Under the pieces are notes generated by a model. That model was given only the letters and a program-made list of their open reading frames with translations, was not told where the DNA came from and searched no databases. A program made the translations under genes and the position numbers. 64,000 nt of DNA from an uncultured Litoreibacter sp. GTDB taxonomy: Bacteria > Pseudomonadota > Alphaproteobacteria > Rhodobacterales > Rhodobacteraceae. This document shows positions 44,362 through 53,751 of this stretch, one piece after another; the first letter of the stretch is position 1, and every line of letters starts with the position of its first letter. The stretch spans positions 186,001 through 250,000 of the forward strand of contig CANLOU010000004.1 in the NCBI GenBank assembly GCA_947492995.1. The letters run 5' to 3'.

Positions 44362-45638
44362 TGGGCTTGTGTGTCGATGATGATCGCGTCGGCGCGCAAC
44401 TCCTCAAGGTAGCTGTCGGCGTAGGACCCAAGGCGTTGGTTGAACAGATTGTTGCGGGCTTGTTCACGGTCGTCGACGACCGGCAGCGGCTCGCCGTCTG
44501 CGTCAAGCTCGGGCTCTGCCTCGTCGCCCGTATCCAGCGTGCGCCCGCACAACATCAGGAACACTTTGAACGCGCCGTCCTGGCGGGTCAGCGTGCTGGA
44601 GGTTTCGTTATCATCCAGCTTGGCCAGTTCCAGCGCAATGTCCCCCGGAACCTCTCCCGCGGCTTGAACGGGGCGGCTGAAATATTCCGGCGGCAAGGAT
44701 TGCGCCGGTTTGTACAGGTCGTCGCATGTGTCGTAATCGTTCTTCAGCTTCTGCGCCGAGGCGCGTGCGGCGTCGGAATTGCCGCCGGGGATCAGGATTT
44801 GAACGTATTCCAACGCCAAGGTCTCAGCGGCTTCGCCTTCTGTTTCCTCAAGGGCGCGCAATTGGAAGATGCCGATGCCGGGTCCCAGATTGATGGGGTC
44901 CGTCACCTCTCCGGGTTCAAGCACCAAAACGGCGGCGCGCAGCGCGGGCGGGATCTGGCCCAAAGGCAGCCATTCCAAACGTCCGCCACGTCCCCTTGTC
45001 GGAGCCGCAGAGTACCGGCGCGCGGCCGCACTGAACGCACTTTCGGTTTTGATTGTGTCAGACAAGCGCTGGATCAAAGCGCGGTTGCGCTCGGCCTGTG
45101 GGCCCGCGGCGGGCACGATTATCTCCGCCAGCAGCAGGCGCACGGACGTGCCGGTGTTGGTGGATTGTGACAGGGCGCGATCCACCTCGGCCTCGGTCAC
45201 CTGCGCACGGGGGCCAAAGCGGCCCTGCACAAAGGTGCGCCATGCCAGCCCTGCGGCCACAAAATCACGGAAGGTTTCCGCCGCGACGCCTGCCTGGCCG
45301 ATGGCCTGAATGAATTCGTCCGCCGACAGGTTGGCGCGGCCTGCAAATTCTTCCATGCCGACCTGCAACTCATCGGGCGAGGGGATGACGCCTGCGCGGC
45401 GTGTTTCGCTCAGGCGCAGGCGGTCCTCGATCAGCCCTTCGCGGGCTTGTTCCGCAGGGTCGCCGGGCGCGCGCAGCAGCGTCAGGAACGCGGCGCGCTG
45501 GTCGATTTCATATTGCGTGATGGCCATGTCGTTGACGGTTATCACCGTCTCGAAAAGGCCTTGGGCCGCCGCTGAAAGCGGGGCCAATGCCGACATCATC
45601 CAGAAGGCCAAAAACAAAGGTGCGCGTAAGAGTGTCAT
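44358..45638 (-). CDS. surA: SurA-like periplasmic peptidyl-prolyl isomerase
   Basis: Chaperone for outer-membrane proteins. The 426-residue protein has signal MTLLRAPLFLAFWMMSALAPLSAAAQ and a SurA_N domain (TVNDMAITQYEIDQRAAF to LIEDRLRLSETRRAGV), then a single parvulin-like domain near residues 160-265 (RLLLAEIIVP, then RGRGGRLEWLPLGQIPPALR). The parvulin domain has the general layout but some active-site residues look changed, so isomerase activity may be weak. It follows lptD, whose folding needs SurA, by 18 bases. Confidence 0.87.
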   Translation of the reverse strand: MTLLRAPLFLAFWMMSALAPLSAAAQGLFETVITVNDMAITQYEIDQRAAFLTLLRAPGDPAEQAREGLIEDRLRLSETRRAGVIPSPDELQVGMEEFAGRANLSADEFIQAIGQAGVAAETFRDFVAAGLAWRTFVQGRFGPRAQVTEAEVDRALSQSTNTGTSVRLLLAEIIVPAAGPQAERNRALIQRLSDTIKTESAFSAAARRYSAAPTRGRGGRLEWLPLGQIPPALRAAVLVLEPGEVTDPINLGPGIGIFQLRALEETEGEAAETLALEYVQILIPGGNSDAARASAQKLKNDYDTCDDLYKPAQSLPPEYFSRPVQAAGEVPGDIALELAKLDDNETSSTLTRQDGAFKVFLMLCGRTLDTGDEAEPELDADGEPLPVVDDREQARNNLFNQRLGSYADSYLEELRADAIIIDTQAQ

Positions 45639-45656
45639 GGGGTCTGCTCGTTTTTA

Positions 45657-47801
45657 TTATCCACTGCACTTGCGGGCGAAGCTCTCTCCGCCGATCCCGC
45701 GCGCGCCGAAGCCCGCCAGCTGGACCGACAGATTGAAATCCGTCGTCGGTGTTACATTAGTCGAAGAGGTGAAGCGGCGCGAGAGGGAAAGGTCGACCTT
45801 CGCACATTCGTTTTGGTAGCTGGCGCCGAAACCGGCCCGCGTGGTGCGATCATCCACAAAATCGTAGCGCAGGTTGGACGACAAGGTCCAATGGCGGCTG
45901 ACGCGATAGGCCCCGTCTACGGCAAACTCTGATGTATCAATCGGGCGGCCCTCGGCGCCATCGGCTTCCAGCCACGCATAGGTCGACCCAAGGCGGAACT
46001 TGTCGCCTGTCCAGTTTAGACGCATTTCATTGCGTGACAAAGAGAACCCATCATCAAAGACCGCGCGGTTGATGACGTCAAAATTTTCGCCGACCTTCAG
46101 CTGCGCGGCCACCAGCCAGTCGCTGCTTTTGCCCTGCAACCCTGTCGACACCGAAAACTGGTTCAGGTCGCGTTCGCGAATAACCCGCCCAACCGTCAGG
46201 CCAAGAGCCCAACCATCATGGTCCTCGCGCGTGTAGGTGACGCCGACATTCATGCGCCGGCCACCTTCTTGCCCGTCAACGCCCGGGAAGCGGGAGAAAG
46301 AGAACAGGTTGGCCTCGTCAAATTCGACCAGCAGACTGTCTTCGTTGGCCACATCCGTCAGATTGCGGTTTGCGTCCTTGGCAAAGACCAGCTGCACCAC
46401 CGGTTCCATCAGATGGGTGGCCCCGGCGGATTGGCGCAGCATTGGCCAACGCCATTCTGCCATCGAGTAGTGGGTGATTTCGGTTGTGTCATCAAAGGCC
46501 AGCCGGGCGTCCTGGCGGACCTGATACCAGTCCGCCCGCACTTCGGTCGCGGCCGCAAAGATCATCCCGTTGGTCATGACCCAGTCCCGTCGCCAATCGG
46601 CAACGGCCGACAGCCGTGCGACATCCCGCGACAGGCCGGTATTGGTCACGTCAAAATCTGCACGCCGGTAATGGCCGCTCGCTTCGAGCTGCAGCGAGGC
46701 GATTCCGCCGGGCCAGCGGGGCGTGAAGCGGCGTTTGTAGATTGCATCGCCCACCAGTGTTGGCAACGTGCGGTTGTTATCTCCGTCGCGCAGCGATTTG
46801 TAATGCACCAGCTCCACGCCGATATATTCGTCGCGCCGCGCCCGGAATACGTCGATTGCACTGTCGAGACGGTCCTTGTCGGAAAAGCCGTATTGCAGCA
46901 GATAGCCATTGTCGGTCACCGCCTCCACGTCAAATTCCAGCGTGAAGCCACGGGGCAGGGCGAAAGTGCCGTCCGCAAAGACGTAGCCGCGGATATTTTC
47001 CGTGGTCGTCAGATTATCGTCGGTGATGGCCCCGTTGATTTCGAATTCGCCAAAGGACAGTTTCTGGCGATAGCGCGCCTCCAAGGTGCGCGAGCCGCGA
47101 TCGGTCAGCCAAGGCGTCAACGTCAGATCGGCGTGGTCACCAAGTGCAATGAAATAGGGCAGCTTGATCCCGATGCCCAGGTCGCCATCAGAATTGATCT
47201 CTGGCAGCAGGAAGCCGGTGGCACGCTTTACCGTTGGGTCCGGCAGGCGCAGGTAGGGCCAATAAAACACCGGGATGTCGAGCACACGGAAACTGGCATT
47301 GTCGAAATACAGCTGGCGCTCTTCGGCGTCATGGGTGATGCGCTGGGCCCGAATTTCCCAAAGCGGGGTGGGGTTGTCGGCGCAGATGTTGCAGCTTGAC
47401 GCGACGGTTTTGTAGAATTGCGTGTACCGGCCGTCGCTGCGGCGGACTTCGTTCGCGGCAACCTGCAATTGTTGGGCAAAGACCACGCGGGCCTGCGCAA
47501 GAATGCCATCCTGCAAATCACCGGACAGTTCCGCGAAATCGGCGACGATCACCACATCCTGCCCGTCAATCAGGTAAAGCGGACCCGTGACCGTCAGCCG
47601 GTCCTTGGCCCCATCATACTGGATCGAACTGGCCCGCAGCCGGATGCCGTCTTGCAGCACCTCCACATTGCCCGAGGCAACAAGCTGGCGCGCCTGCGGA
47701 TCGAAGGCCACATTATCCGCCACCAGTGACGCGGTTTTCACCTGCGCTGCCGCAACTGCGGGCAGGACCAGCAACAAGATGCCGATAAGAAGCGCGCGCA
47801 T
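45657..47801 (-). CDS. lptD: LPS assembly protein LptD
   Basis: Outer-membrane barrel that places lipopolysaccharide in the outer leaflet. The 714-residue protein has signal MRALLIGILLLVLPAVAAAQ, an OstA-type N-terminal domain (VADNVAFDPQARQLVASGNVEV), then the C-terminal barrel with many alternating strands, ending FGARGIGGESFARKCSG. The segment ASSCNICADNPTPLWEIRAQ has paired cysteines that may form a disulfide as in the E. coli protein. ATG 47801 follows GGAGG and is one base after the lptG stop. A longer open upstream part is within lptG. Confidence 0.93.
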   Translation of the reverse strand: MRALLIGILLLVLPAVAAAQVKTASLVADNVAFDPQARQLVASGNVEVLQDGIRLRASSIQYDGAKDRLTVTGPLYLIDGQDVVIVADFAELSGDLQDGILAQARVVFAQQLQVAANEVRRSDGRYTQFYKTVASSCNICADNPTPLWEIRAQRITHDAEERQLYFDNASFRVLDIPVFYWPYLRLPDPTVKRATGFLLPEINSDGDLGIGIKLPYFIALGDHADLTLTPWLTDRGSRTLEARYRQKLSFGEFEINGAITDDNLTTTENIRGYVFADGTFALPRGFTLEFDVEAVTDNGYLLQYGFSDKDRLDSAIDVFRARRDEYIGVELVHYKSLRDGDNNRTLPTLVGDAIYKRRFTPRWPGGIASLQLEASGHYRRADFDVTNTGLSRDVARLSAVADWRRDWVMTNGMIFAAATEVRADWYQVRQDARLAFDDTTEITHYSMAEWRWPMLRQSAGATHLMEPVVQLVFAKDANRNLTDVANEDSLLVEFDEANLFSFSRFPGVDGQEGGRRMNVGVTYTREDHDGWALGLTVGRVIRERDLNQFSVSTGLQGKSSDWLVAAQLKVGENFDVINRAVFDDGFSLSRNEMRLNWTGDKFRLGSTYAWLEADGAEGRPIDTSEFAVDGAYRVSRHWTLSSNLRYDFVDDRTTRAGFGASYQNECAKVDLSLSRRFTSSTNVTPTTDFNLSVQLAGFGARGIGGESFARKCSG

Positions 47802-47802
47802 A

Positions 47803-48897
47803 TCAGCCGTCCTCCATATGGAACAGCAGGCCAAGCGACATGAATATGCCAGCCAGCGGCGGTGCCCAGGCGGCGACGATGATCGGAATTTGTCCATTTT
47901 CGCCAAGAACTTGCGCGAAGTTTCTTAAAAAGTACACGGAGAATCCCATCAAAATCGCAAAGAGAACCATTAAGCCGGTCCGCCCAAACCGGGTGTGGCG
48001 CATGGTGAAGCCTGCGCCGATCAGAACCATGGCGGCCAGAAGCAGCGGATTGGCCAATTCCATATGCAACCAGACCCGGTGTTGCAGCGCCGAGAAGCCC
48101 GCGCGGTCAAGCTGCGCAATAAAGGCGGGAAGTTCCCAAATGGGGATAGCCGCCGGACTGCCGAAGCTGTCGCGGATCTGGTCACGGGTCAGATCAGAGG
48201 GCACCGCCAGTTGCGCCAGCTGGACCGCGCCTTGTTCGGCATTCCCGTCTTGGTCGAATGTCCAACGCTTGGCTTGGCTCAAGGCCCATTCGCCAGACAG
48301 CAGGACGGCCTCGGCCGCATCAATGCGGTAGGTCGCGGCCCCGCCCAGATCAAAGCCATAGAACGTCACGCCGAAAAACTGGGTGCCATCCAGGTTGGAC
48401 CGTTCGGCGCGGATCACCACTTGCCCGCCTGCGCTGGCCTGACGCAACCACACCCCGCCCTCGCTGATCGAGGAAGTGCTGGAGTTGCCAGCATAGCGCG
48501 CGGAGGCAATTTCGAACTGTTTGGAGGTGGCGGCGACGATTGGGTTGAGCGCGGCAACGCCCAGCACCCCGAACGCAAAGGCGGTCAGGACCGGCGCGAA
48601 TAACGACCGGATCGCGGAACGGCCAGAGGCGCGGGTCACAACCATCTCGGATGTGCGCGCGAGCCCCAGAAACAGCATGATCGTGGCCAACACTGTCAGC
48701 AAAGGCAGCATCCGGTACATCGTGGCGGGTGCTTTTAAAAGCGCCAGCTCGCCTGCCTCGATCATGCCGACGGCGTCGCTGTCAAAGCGGCGCATCTGCT
48801 CGACCATGTCGATCAGGTAGACGATCCCGAAAAACACGCCAAAGACCAGCAGGAAGGCGCGCAAGAAGCGGCGCATGAAATACCAATCCAGCCTCAT
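47803..48897 (-). CDS. lptG: LPS export permease LptG
   Basis: Inner-membrane subunit of the LptB2FG ATP-driven exporter. The 364-residue protein has six predicted membrane segments with a large periplasmic domain; LDWYFMRRFLRAFLLVFGVFFGIVYLIDMVEQMRRF and MVLFAILMGFSVYFLRNFAQVLGENGQIP are family signatures. ATG 48897 overlaps the lptF stop (ATGA). LptF and LptG are adjacent and similar, as is usual. Confidence 0.94.
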   Translation of the reverse strand: MRLDWYFMRRFLRAFLLVFGVFFGIVYLIDMVEQMRRFDSDAVGMIEAGELALLKAPATMYRMLPLLTVLATIMLFLGLARTSEMVVTRASGRSAIRSLFAPVLTAFAFGVLGVAALNPIVAATSKQFEIASARYAGNSSTSSISEGGVWLRQASAGGQVVIRAERSNLDGTQFFGVTFYGFDLGGAATYRIDAAEAVLLSGEWALSQAKRWTFDQDGNAEQGAVQLAQLAVPSDLTRDQIRDSFGSPAAIPIWELPAFIAQLDRAGFSALQHRVWLHMELANPLLLAAMVLIGAGFTMRHTRFGRTGLMVLFAILMGFSVYFLRNFAQVLGENGQIPIIVAAWAPPLAGIFMSLGLLFHMEDG

Positions 48898-50015
48898 GCC
48901 GCGGCCCTCCCGGGTCGGCGGAACTTGCGCGCTGACGAGAGCGCCATCAGTGCCAAGGTCATGAACATGCCGACGGCGGGGGCGAGATAGGCAAACCACC
49001 ACAGCGTTTCGTCGCCGCGCCCGACTTCCTCTGCAGAATTGGCAATGAGCTGTATCAAGATAATCAGCACTACGGCCACAACCACCTGCCGCCAGACGCC
49101 GAACCTTGAAAATCCGCCCACCATCAACGCCGCGAAGCCCATCAAGGGCACGATGATGGACAGTAACGAGCGCGCCACGCGGTCGTGCGCCTCGTACAAA
49201 AAGTCTGCCAGATCGCCGACCGCACTGTCGAGGTCGTCGGCGCTGGGGTTGAGCAAGACCGAGGTCGGCAATTCGCGCAGGTCACGCTGCCGCCCGTCAC
49301 TGCCGGAAATCAATGCCCCGATGTCGTATGCGAAATCCGCAAATTCGATCGTGCTGAGCCGCCCGGTTTCGGCGCGATATGTTTGCGCCAGACCGTCATA
49401 CATGACAAGGCGCGGACCGGTGTCGCCACGCACCAACAGCGCGCGTTCTGCCGTGTAGGTCACAACTGCTGCGGGATCGCGCTCATCTTCAAGGAACAGC
49501 TCTTTCATTTCGCCCAGATCGGTGATCCGGCGAATATAGACCGTGATGCCGGTCGCAGGGTGCAGGAACTGGCCTTCCTTCAGGAACCGCGCGGTGATGT
49601 CACGCGAAATTTCGGCGCTGCGCCCGGCCAGCTCGGTGCGGGCGGCGGGCACCAGAATATGGGCAAGGATAGCCACCAGCAGGGCCACGATGGTGCCAAA
49701 GTAGACCACTGCCCGCCCAATGCGGAAGGTGGATGCGCCCGCAGTTTGCAGCACTACCATCTCGCTGTCAGAGGACAGACGGTTGGTCACATAGACCGCT
49801 GCCACAAAGGCCGAAATGGGCAAAACGATCATGATGACATAGGGCAGGGCCAGCATGGTGAATTCAAGAAACACCAGCGCCGTCTGGCCGTCGCCGATCA
49901 ACTGATCGAACAGCGAAATCGCGCGGTTGATCCAGTAGACAGACACCAAAACAAGGGAAAAAAAGCCGAACAGAAGCAGGAGCTGCGACAGCATATATCT
50001 GTCGAATCGCGCCAC
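48894..50015 (-). CDS. lptF: LPS export permease LptF
   Basis: Partner of LptG in LPS export. The 373-residue protein begins ARFDRYMLSQLLLLFGFFSLVLVSVYWINRAISLFDQLIGDG, typical of LptF, and has about six membrane segments with a jellyroll region between. ATG 50015. First gene of the six-gene minus-strand operon lptF-lptG-lptD-surA-pdxA-rsmA, divergent from pepA. Confidence 0.94.
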   Translation of the reverse strand: MARFDRYMLSQLLLLFGFFSLVLVSVYWINRAISLFDQLIGDGQTALVFLEFTMLALPYVIMIVLPISAFVAAVYVTNRLSSDSEMVVLQTAGASTFRIGRAVVYFGTIVALLVAILAHILVPAARTELAGRSAEISRDITARFLKEGQFLHPATGITVYIRRITDLGEMKELFLEDERDPAAVVTYTAERALLVRGDTGPRLVMYDGLAQTYRAETGRLSTIEFADFAYDIGALISGSDGRQRDLRELPTSVLLNPSADDLDSAVGDLADFLYEAHDRVARSLLSIIVPLMGFAALMVGGFSRFGVWRQVVVAVVLIILIQLIANSAEEVGRGDETLWWFAYLAPAVGMFMTLALMALSSARKFRRPGRAAA

Positions 50016-50142
50016 CCTCTACTCCTCACCGTTTCTTTTTCGAAAACCTAGCCGAAATACGCGCCTGTCAAAAGGGCCTTCTGGCCTTCCAGCGGTACGC
50101 GCGATAGCTATGGTTCAACGAATTCACACAAGAGGCGCCAAC

Positions 50143-51621
50143 ATGACCACCCCAGTGACCCCATCCTTCATCACCACCGACATCGACCTCATCAAAGAGG
50201 CGCAGGGGATGTTGGCCATTTTTGTCCCCGAAGCGGGCACTTTGGACACAACGGCCAAGCGCGTGAACCGCCTGTCTCGTGGCGCGATTGCCCGGCTGGT
50301 TGATGGGGACGGCTTTGCCAAGCTTGATGAGGGCAAGGCCATGGTGCTGGCCTATCCCAGCAACATGGAGGCTGAGGGCGTCGTGGTCATTAAGCTGTCG
50401 CGCCGTCCCGATGTTGGGTCCGCACGCAAGGCGGGGGCCACACTGGCCAAAATGGTTGGCAGCAAAGAGGTGATGGTCTTGTGTGGCAACCTGCGCCGTG
50501 CCGAAGAGGTGGCATTGGGCTATGCGCTGCGGGTCTATGAATTCAACGACCATTTCACCAAAGAGGCGACCGATCCCGGCGCCGTCAAATTTATGGTCAA
50601 CGACGTGGCCACGGTGCGCGACGCCGCGTCGGCCAACGGCGCGGTTGCGGATGGCGTGTTTTTCACCCGCGATCTGGTGAATGAGCCGGCCAACGTGCTG
50701 ACCACCACCGAATTTGCCGACCGGCTGGTCGCGCTGGAAAAGCTGGGCGTGACAGTCAAGGTGCTGGAAGAGGACGCATTGGAAGAACTCGGGATGGGCT
50801 CGCTGCTATGCGTCGGGCAAGGCTCTGACAGCCCCTCCAAAGTTGTGGTCATGGAATGGATGGGCGGCGAAGTCGGCGATGCCCCCTTCGCGCTGGTCGG
50901 CAAGGGGGTCGTGTTTGACACAGGCGGTATCTCGCTGAAGCCCGCAGGCGGCATGGAAGACATGACGATGGATATGGGGGGCGCGGGCGTCGTGGCGGGC
51001 GTGATGAAAACGCTGGCGGCCCGCAAGGCGAAATCCAACGTGGTGGGGCTTGTGGGCCTTGTCGAGAATATGCCGTCCGGCAACGCAGTGCGCCCGGGCG
51101 ACGTGGTGACGTCCATGAAGGGCGACACGATCGAGGTTATCAACACGGATGCCGAGGGGCGCTTGGTGCTGGCCGATGTGCTGTGGTATGCACAAGAGCA
51201 GTACGAGCCGATTGGCATGATAAATCTAGCAACCCTGACAGGCGCGATCATCATCGGCCTTGGCCATGAAAACGCGGGCGTTTTCTCGAACAACGACGCG
51301 CTGGCAAATGCGTTCCTGAAATCCGCCGGGCTGGAAGACGAGGGCGCGTGGCGGATGCCGATGGGTAAAGCCTATGACGACCAGCTTAAGTCGCGTGTGG
51401 CCGACATGAAAAATGTCGGTGGTCGGCCTGCGGGCTCGATCACTGCCGCGCAGTTCCTGGAGCGCTTCGTGAAGCCCGAGACGCCTTGGATCCATTTGGA
51501 CATTGCGGGGGTGGCCTCGCTGAAGACCGAAAGCGATTTTGCCCCCAAAGGGGCGACGGGGTGGGGCGTGCGTGCGCTTAACCGGCTGATCGCCGACAAT
51601 TTTGAGACTCCGCAGCCCTAA
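50143..51621 (+). CDS. pepA: Leucyl aminopeptidase
   Basis: Dinuclear metal aminopeptidase of the M17 family. The 492-residue protein has the catalytic NTDAEGRLVLADVL signature, KGVVFDTGGISLKP and the TRDLVNEPANVLTTTEF region; metal ligands sit in these motifs. The N-terminal domain is the less conserved half. ATG 50143 follows AGAGGC; an open upstream extension is rejected. The stop is directly followed by the holC start. Confidence 0.96.
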   Translation: MTTPVTPSFITTDIDLIKEAQGMLAIFVPEAGTLDTTAKRVNRLSRGAIARLVDGDGFAKLDEGKAMVLAYPSNMEAEGVVVIKLSRRPDVGSARKAGATLAKMVGSKEVMVLCGNLRRAEEVALGYALRVYEFNDHFTKEATDPGAVKFMVNDVATVRDAASANGAVADGVFFTRDLVNEPANVLTTTEFADRLVALEKLGVTVKVLEEDALEELGMGSLLCVGQGSDSPSKVVVMEWMGGEVGDAPFALVGKGVVFDTGGISLKPAGGMEDMTMDMGGAGVVAGVMKTLAARKAKSNVVGLVGLVENMPSGNAVRPGDVVTSMKGDTIEVINTDAEGRLVLADVLWYAQEQYEPIGMINLATLTGAIIIGLGHENAGVFSNNDALANAFLKSAGLEDEGAWRMPMGKAYDDQLKSRVADMKNVGGRPAGSITAAQFLERFVKPETPWIHLDIAGVASLKTESDFAPKGATGWGVRALNRLIADNFETPQP

Positions 51622-52077
51622 ATGTCGGAAGTCTTCTTCTACCATCTGACCACTCAGCCGCTTGAGCAGACCTTGCCCAAGCTGCTGGGGTTGGCGCGTA
51701 AGGCTGGCTGGCGCATTGCCATTCGCGGCAGTTCTGCCGAGCGGCTCAAGTGGCTCGATGACCGGCTTTGGCAGGAGGATGGGTTCGTCCCGCACGGGGT
51801 GGCCGGCGGCGATCATGATGCGGATCAGCCGATCCTGTTGACCGAAGGCGAGGCGGGCAATGCGCCCGATTGCGTTATCTCAATCGACGGGGCGGAATTG
51901 ACGCCGTCTGAAGTCATGTCGATGAAACGCGCGATGATCTTGTTTGATGGAAATTCAGGCGAGGCCGTGGCCCATGCTCGCACTCAATGGAAGGCGATGA
52001 CCACTGCGGACATCCCGTCAAAATACTGGTCTCAGGAAAATGGCCCGTGGGAAATGAAGGCCCAGCATCCGGCCTAG
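51622..52077 (+). CDS. holC: DNA polymerase III chi subunit
   Basis: Clamp-loader subunit linking polymerase III to single-strand-binding protein. The 151-residue protein starts SEVFFYHLTTQPLEQTLPKLLGLARKAGW and has WLDDRLWQEDGFVPHGV and LFDGNSGEAVAHARTQWK, the HolC core. ATG 51622 abuts the pepA stop; the pepA-holC order is usual in many proteobacteria. Confidence 0.94.
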   Translation: MSEVFFYHLTTQPLEQTLPKLLGLARKAGWRIAIRGSSAERLKWLDDRLWQEDGFVPHGVAGGDHDADQPILLTEGEAGNAPDCVISIDGAELTPSEVMSMKRAMILFDGNSGEAVAHARTQWKAMTTADIPSKYWSQENGPWEMKAQHPA

Positions 52078-52367
52078 GGGGCGCCTTCTTCGGGGTCGTC
52101 GCGCCATTTCCACGCAATGGCCCCCAAATAGTTGCCGCTATCCACACCAATAACACTGGCGCGGGCAGGGCCGTAGGCGTCGGCCCGTCTGACGCGGCGT
52201 TCTGAGTTGCGGTTGCGCACGACGCGCTGGATGCCAGTGATGGTGAGCGCCAAAAACATGCCTTCGCCTGCCAGCGGTATCGTGTCCACTGTCTGCCACC
52301 CATCGTTCAACGCCTCTTCCAGCAGGGCAAACGGGTCTATGCGTCTGGTGATGGGGGTGTCTCTCAC
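52074..52367 (-). CDS. Small conserved-looking protein of unknown function
   Basis: A 97-residue protein with no signal or membrane segment. DGWQTVDTIPLAGEGMFLALTITGIQRVV looks like a folded beta-rich core, and it ends DPEEGAP. The start GTG 52367 has no clear ribosome binding site, so the exact N-terminus is uncertain. It is convergent with holC, overlapping by 4 bases. I do not recognise the family; a weak DUF551-like resemblance (W-x-T...P) is not enough. Confidence 0.5.
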   Translation of the reverse strand: MRDTPITRRIDPFALLEEALNDGWQTVDTIPLAGEGMFLALTITGIQRVVRNRNSERRVRRADAYGPARASVIGVDSGNYLGAIAWKWRDDPEEGAP

Positions 52368-52503
52368 GGGGGGCGGGCTCAGCGTTGCGTTTGGATCACC
52401 GCGTATATGGTCGGACGGCAGGACGGTGTAAAGCGGACGTTAACGTCAAAGTAAGGCAATCTGTTGCGAGGCGGCATGCCATGACATTCGGTGCCTTATG
52501 ACA

Positions 52504-53085
52504 CTAGCGTTCAAGAAGCAGTTGATCGCCGCGAATTTCGATGCGCGAGAACCGCTCCAGGTAGCTCATGCCCAGAAGGGATGTGTCCAGATCGCCCTCG
52601 TTGACGGATGCTCTGACGGTTCCTTCCTCTATGTCGCCGACCCTGACATCGGTCAAGCGAACCCGGGCGGTGCGCACAATGCCATTTGCGGTCGAGGCCT
52701 GCCCGCTAAAGATCAACTCATCGCGGTTTATCCCAACCCGCGCGGCGTCAGCGAGGCTGAGCACCACATCCGTGGCCCCGGTATCAACCACGAACTCTAC
52801 AGGCACCTCGCCGACATGCAGGGTCAGATAGAAATGGCCGTCAGGACGGCGCGGCGTTTCAATCACGCCCTGCTCGATAGAGACCGATTGCTGCGGAATA
52901 ACAGTGTCTTTGACGTCGTTCCAAAGCCCGTAAGCCACGATGACGCCCAGAAATATGAACACCCAAAGGCTGGCGGCCCGCGCGGTCTCGCCCAGGTTCT
53001 TGCGGCCCGAGACAAAGAAATAGCTGCCGACCACGCAGCCCAGCAGGATGAGGTATATCAGTCGTCCGGTGTCGTCGCCTGTCAT
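52504..53085 (-). CDS. Retropepsin-like aspartic protease (TIGR02281 type)
   Basis: A 193-residue membrane-anchored protein. Two hydrophobic N-terminal segments (LIYLILLGCVVGSYFFV and LWVFIFLGVIVAYGLW) precede an aspartic-protease-like domain with DTGATDVVLS (catalytic D-T-G) and SLLGMSYLERFSRIEIRGDQLLL. The layout matches the TIGR02281 clan AA protease family of proteobacteria. Its substrates are unknown. ATG 53085 follows AGGAGGGCC. Confidence 0.88.
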   Translation of the reverse strand: MTGDDTGRLIYLILLGCVVGSYFFVSGRKNLGETARAASLWVFIFLGVIVAYGLWNDVKDTVIPQQSVSIEQGVIETPRRPDGHFYLTLHVGEVPVEFVVDTGATDVVLSLADAARVGINRDELIFSGQASTANGIVRTARVRLTDVRVGDIEEGTVRASVNEGDLDTSLLGMSYLERFSRIEIRGDQLLLER

Positions 53086-53121
53086 GATGCGGGCCCTCCT
53101 GCGCTTTATATAGGCACGCAG

Positions 53122-53751
53122 CTACAGCGGTGCCAGCACCCCAAGGTCGCGCATGCCATCGACAACAAACTGCACCGACAGCGCCGCGAGGATCATCCCC
53201 ATCAGGCGTGTGGTAACCACAACGCCCGTGGCACCCAGCAGTTTTTCGATGGGCCCCGCCAGCAAGAACATTGCAAAGACCAGTGCTACAACGCCGATCA
53301 TTACGGCAATTATCATCCCAGTTACATCCCAGCCTTGCCCCGAGGACAGCAAGATCATGGTGGCCAATGCGCCGGGGCCCGCGATCAGGGGCATCGCCAG
53401 CGGGAACACGGATGGATCGTTGGAGACGTCGTTTTTGACGTCATCCGCCTTGTCCTCGCGCCGCGCGGTGCGGCGCTCAAACAGCATGTCGAGCGCGGTG
53501 ATGAACAACAAAATGCCACCCGAGATGCGGAAGGCGGCCAGAGAAATGCCAACGAAATCAAGCAGTTTCTGCCCGGCCAGCCCGAACACGGTCAGAATGA
53601 ACACCGCCACCAAACAAGATGTGGCCGCGATCCGCAGGCGCTGCTTTTGCGTCATGCCTGATGTCATGGCGACAAACATCGGGGCCAGCCCGATGGGGTC
53701 GATAACCACAAACAGCGTGAAGAACGCGGTGACTGCCAGCGCCAGCTCCAT
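53122..53751 (-). CDS. MarC family membrane protein
   Basis: A 209-residue protein with about six membrane segments: MELALAVTAFFTLFVVIDPIGLAPMFVAM at the start is the MarC/SNARE-like signature, with a second PLAMPLIAGPGALATMILL repeat. A basic loop (FERRTARREDKADD) lies between. Function is not defined despite the historic multiple-antibiotic-resistance name. ATG 53751 overlaps the upstream ABC-F stop (TAATG), so the two are cotranscribed. Confidence 0.9.
   Translation of the reverse strand: MELALAVTAFFTLFVVIDPIGLAPMFVAMTSGMTQKQRLRIAATSCLVAVFILTVFGLAGQKLLDFVGISLAAFRISGGILLFITALDMLFERRTARREDKADDVKNDVSNDPSVFPLAMPLIAGPGALATMILLSSGQGWDVTGMIIAVMIGVVALVFAMFLLAGPIEKLLGATGVVVTTRLMGMILAALSVQFVVDGMRDLGVLAPL

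Noticed and set aside
46218-47399. 393-residue open frame antisense to lptD
   Set aside because: No domain sense and lies wholly within a clear lptD gene.
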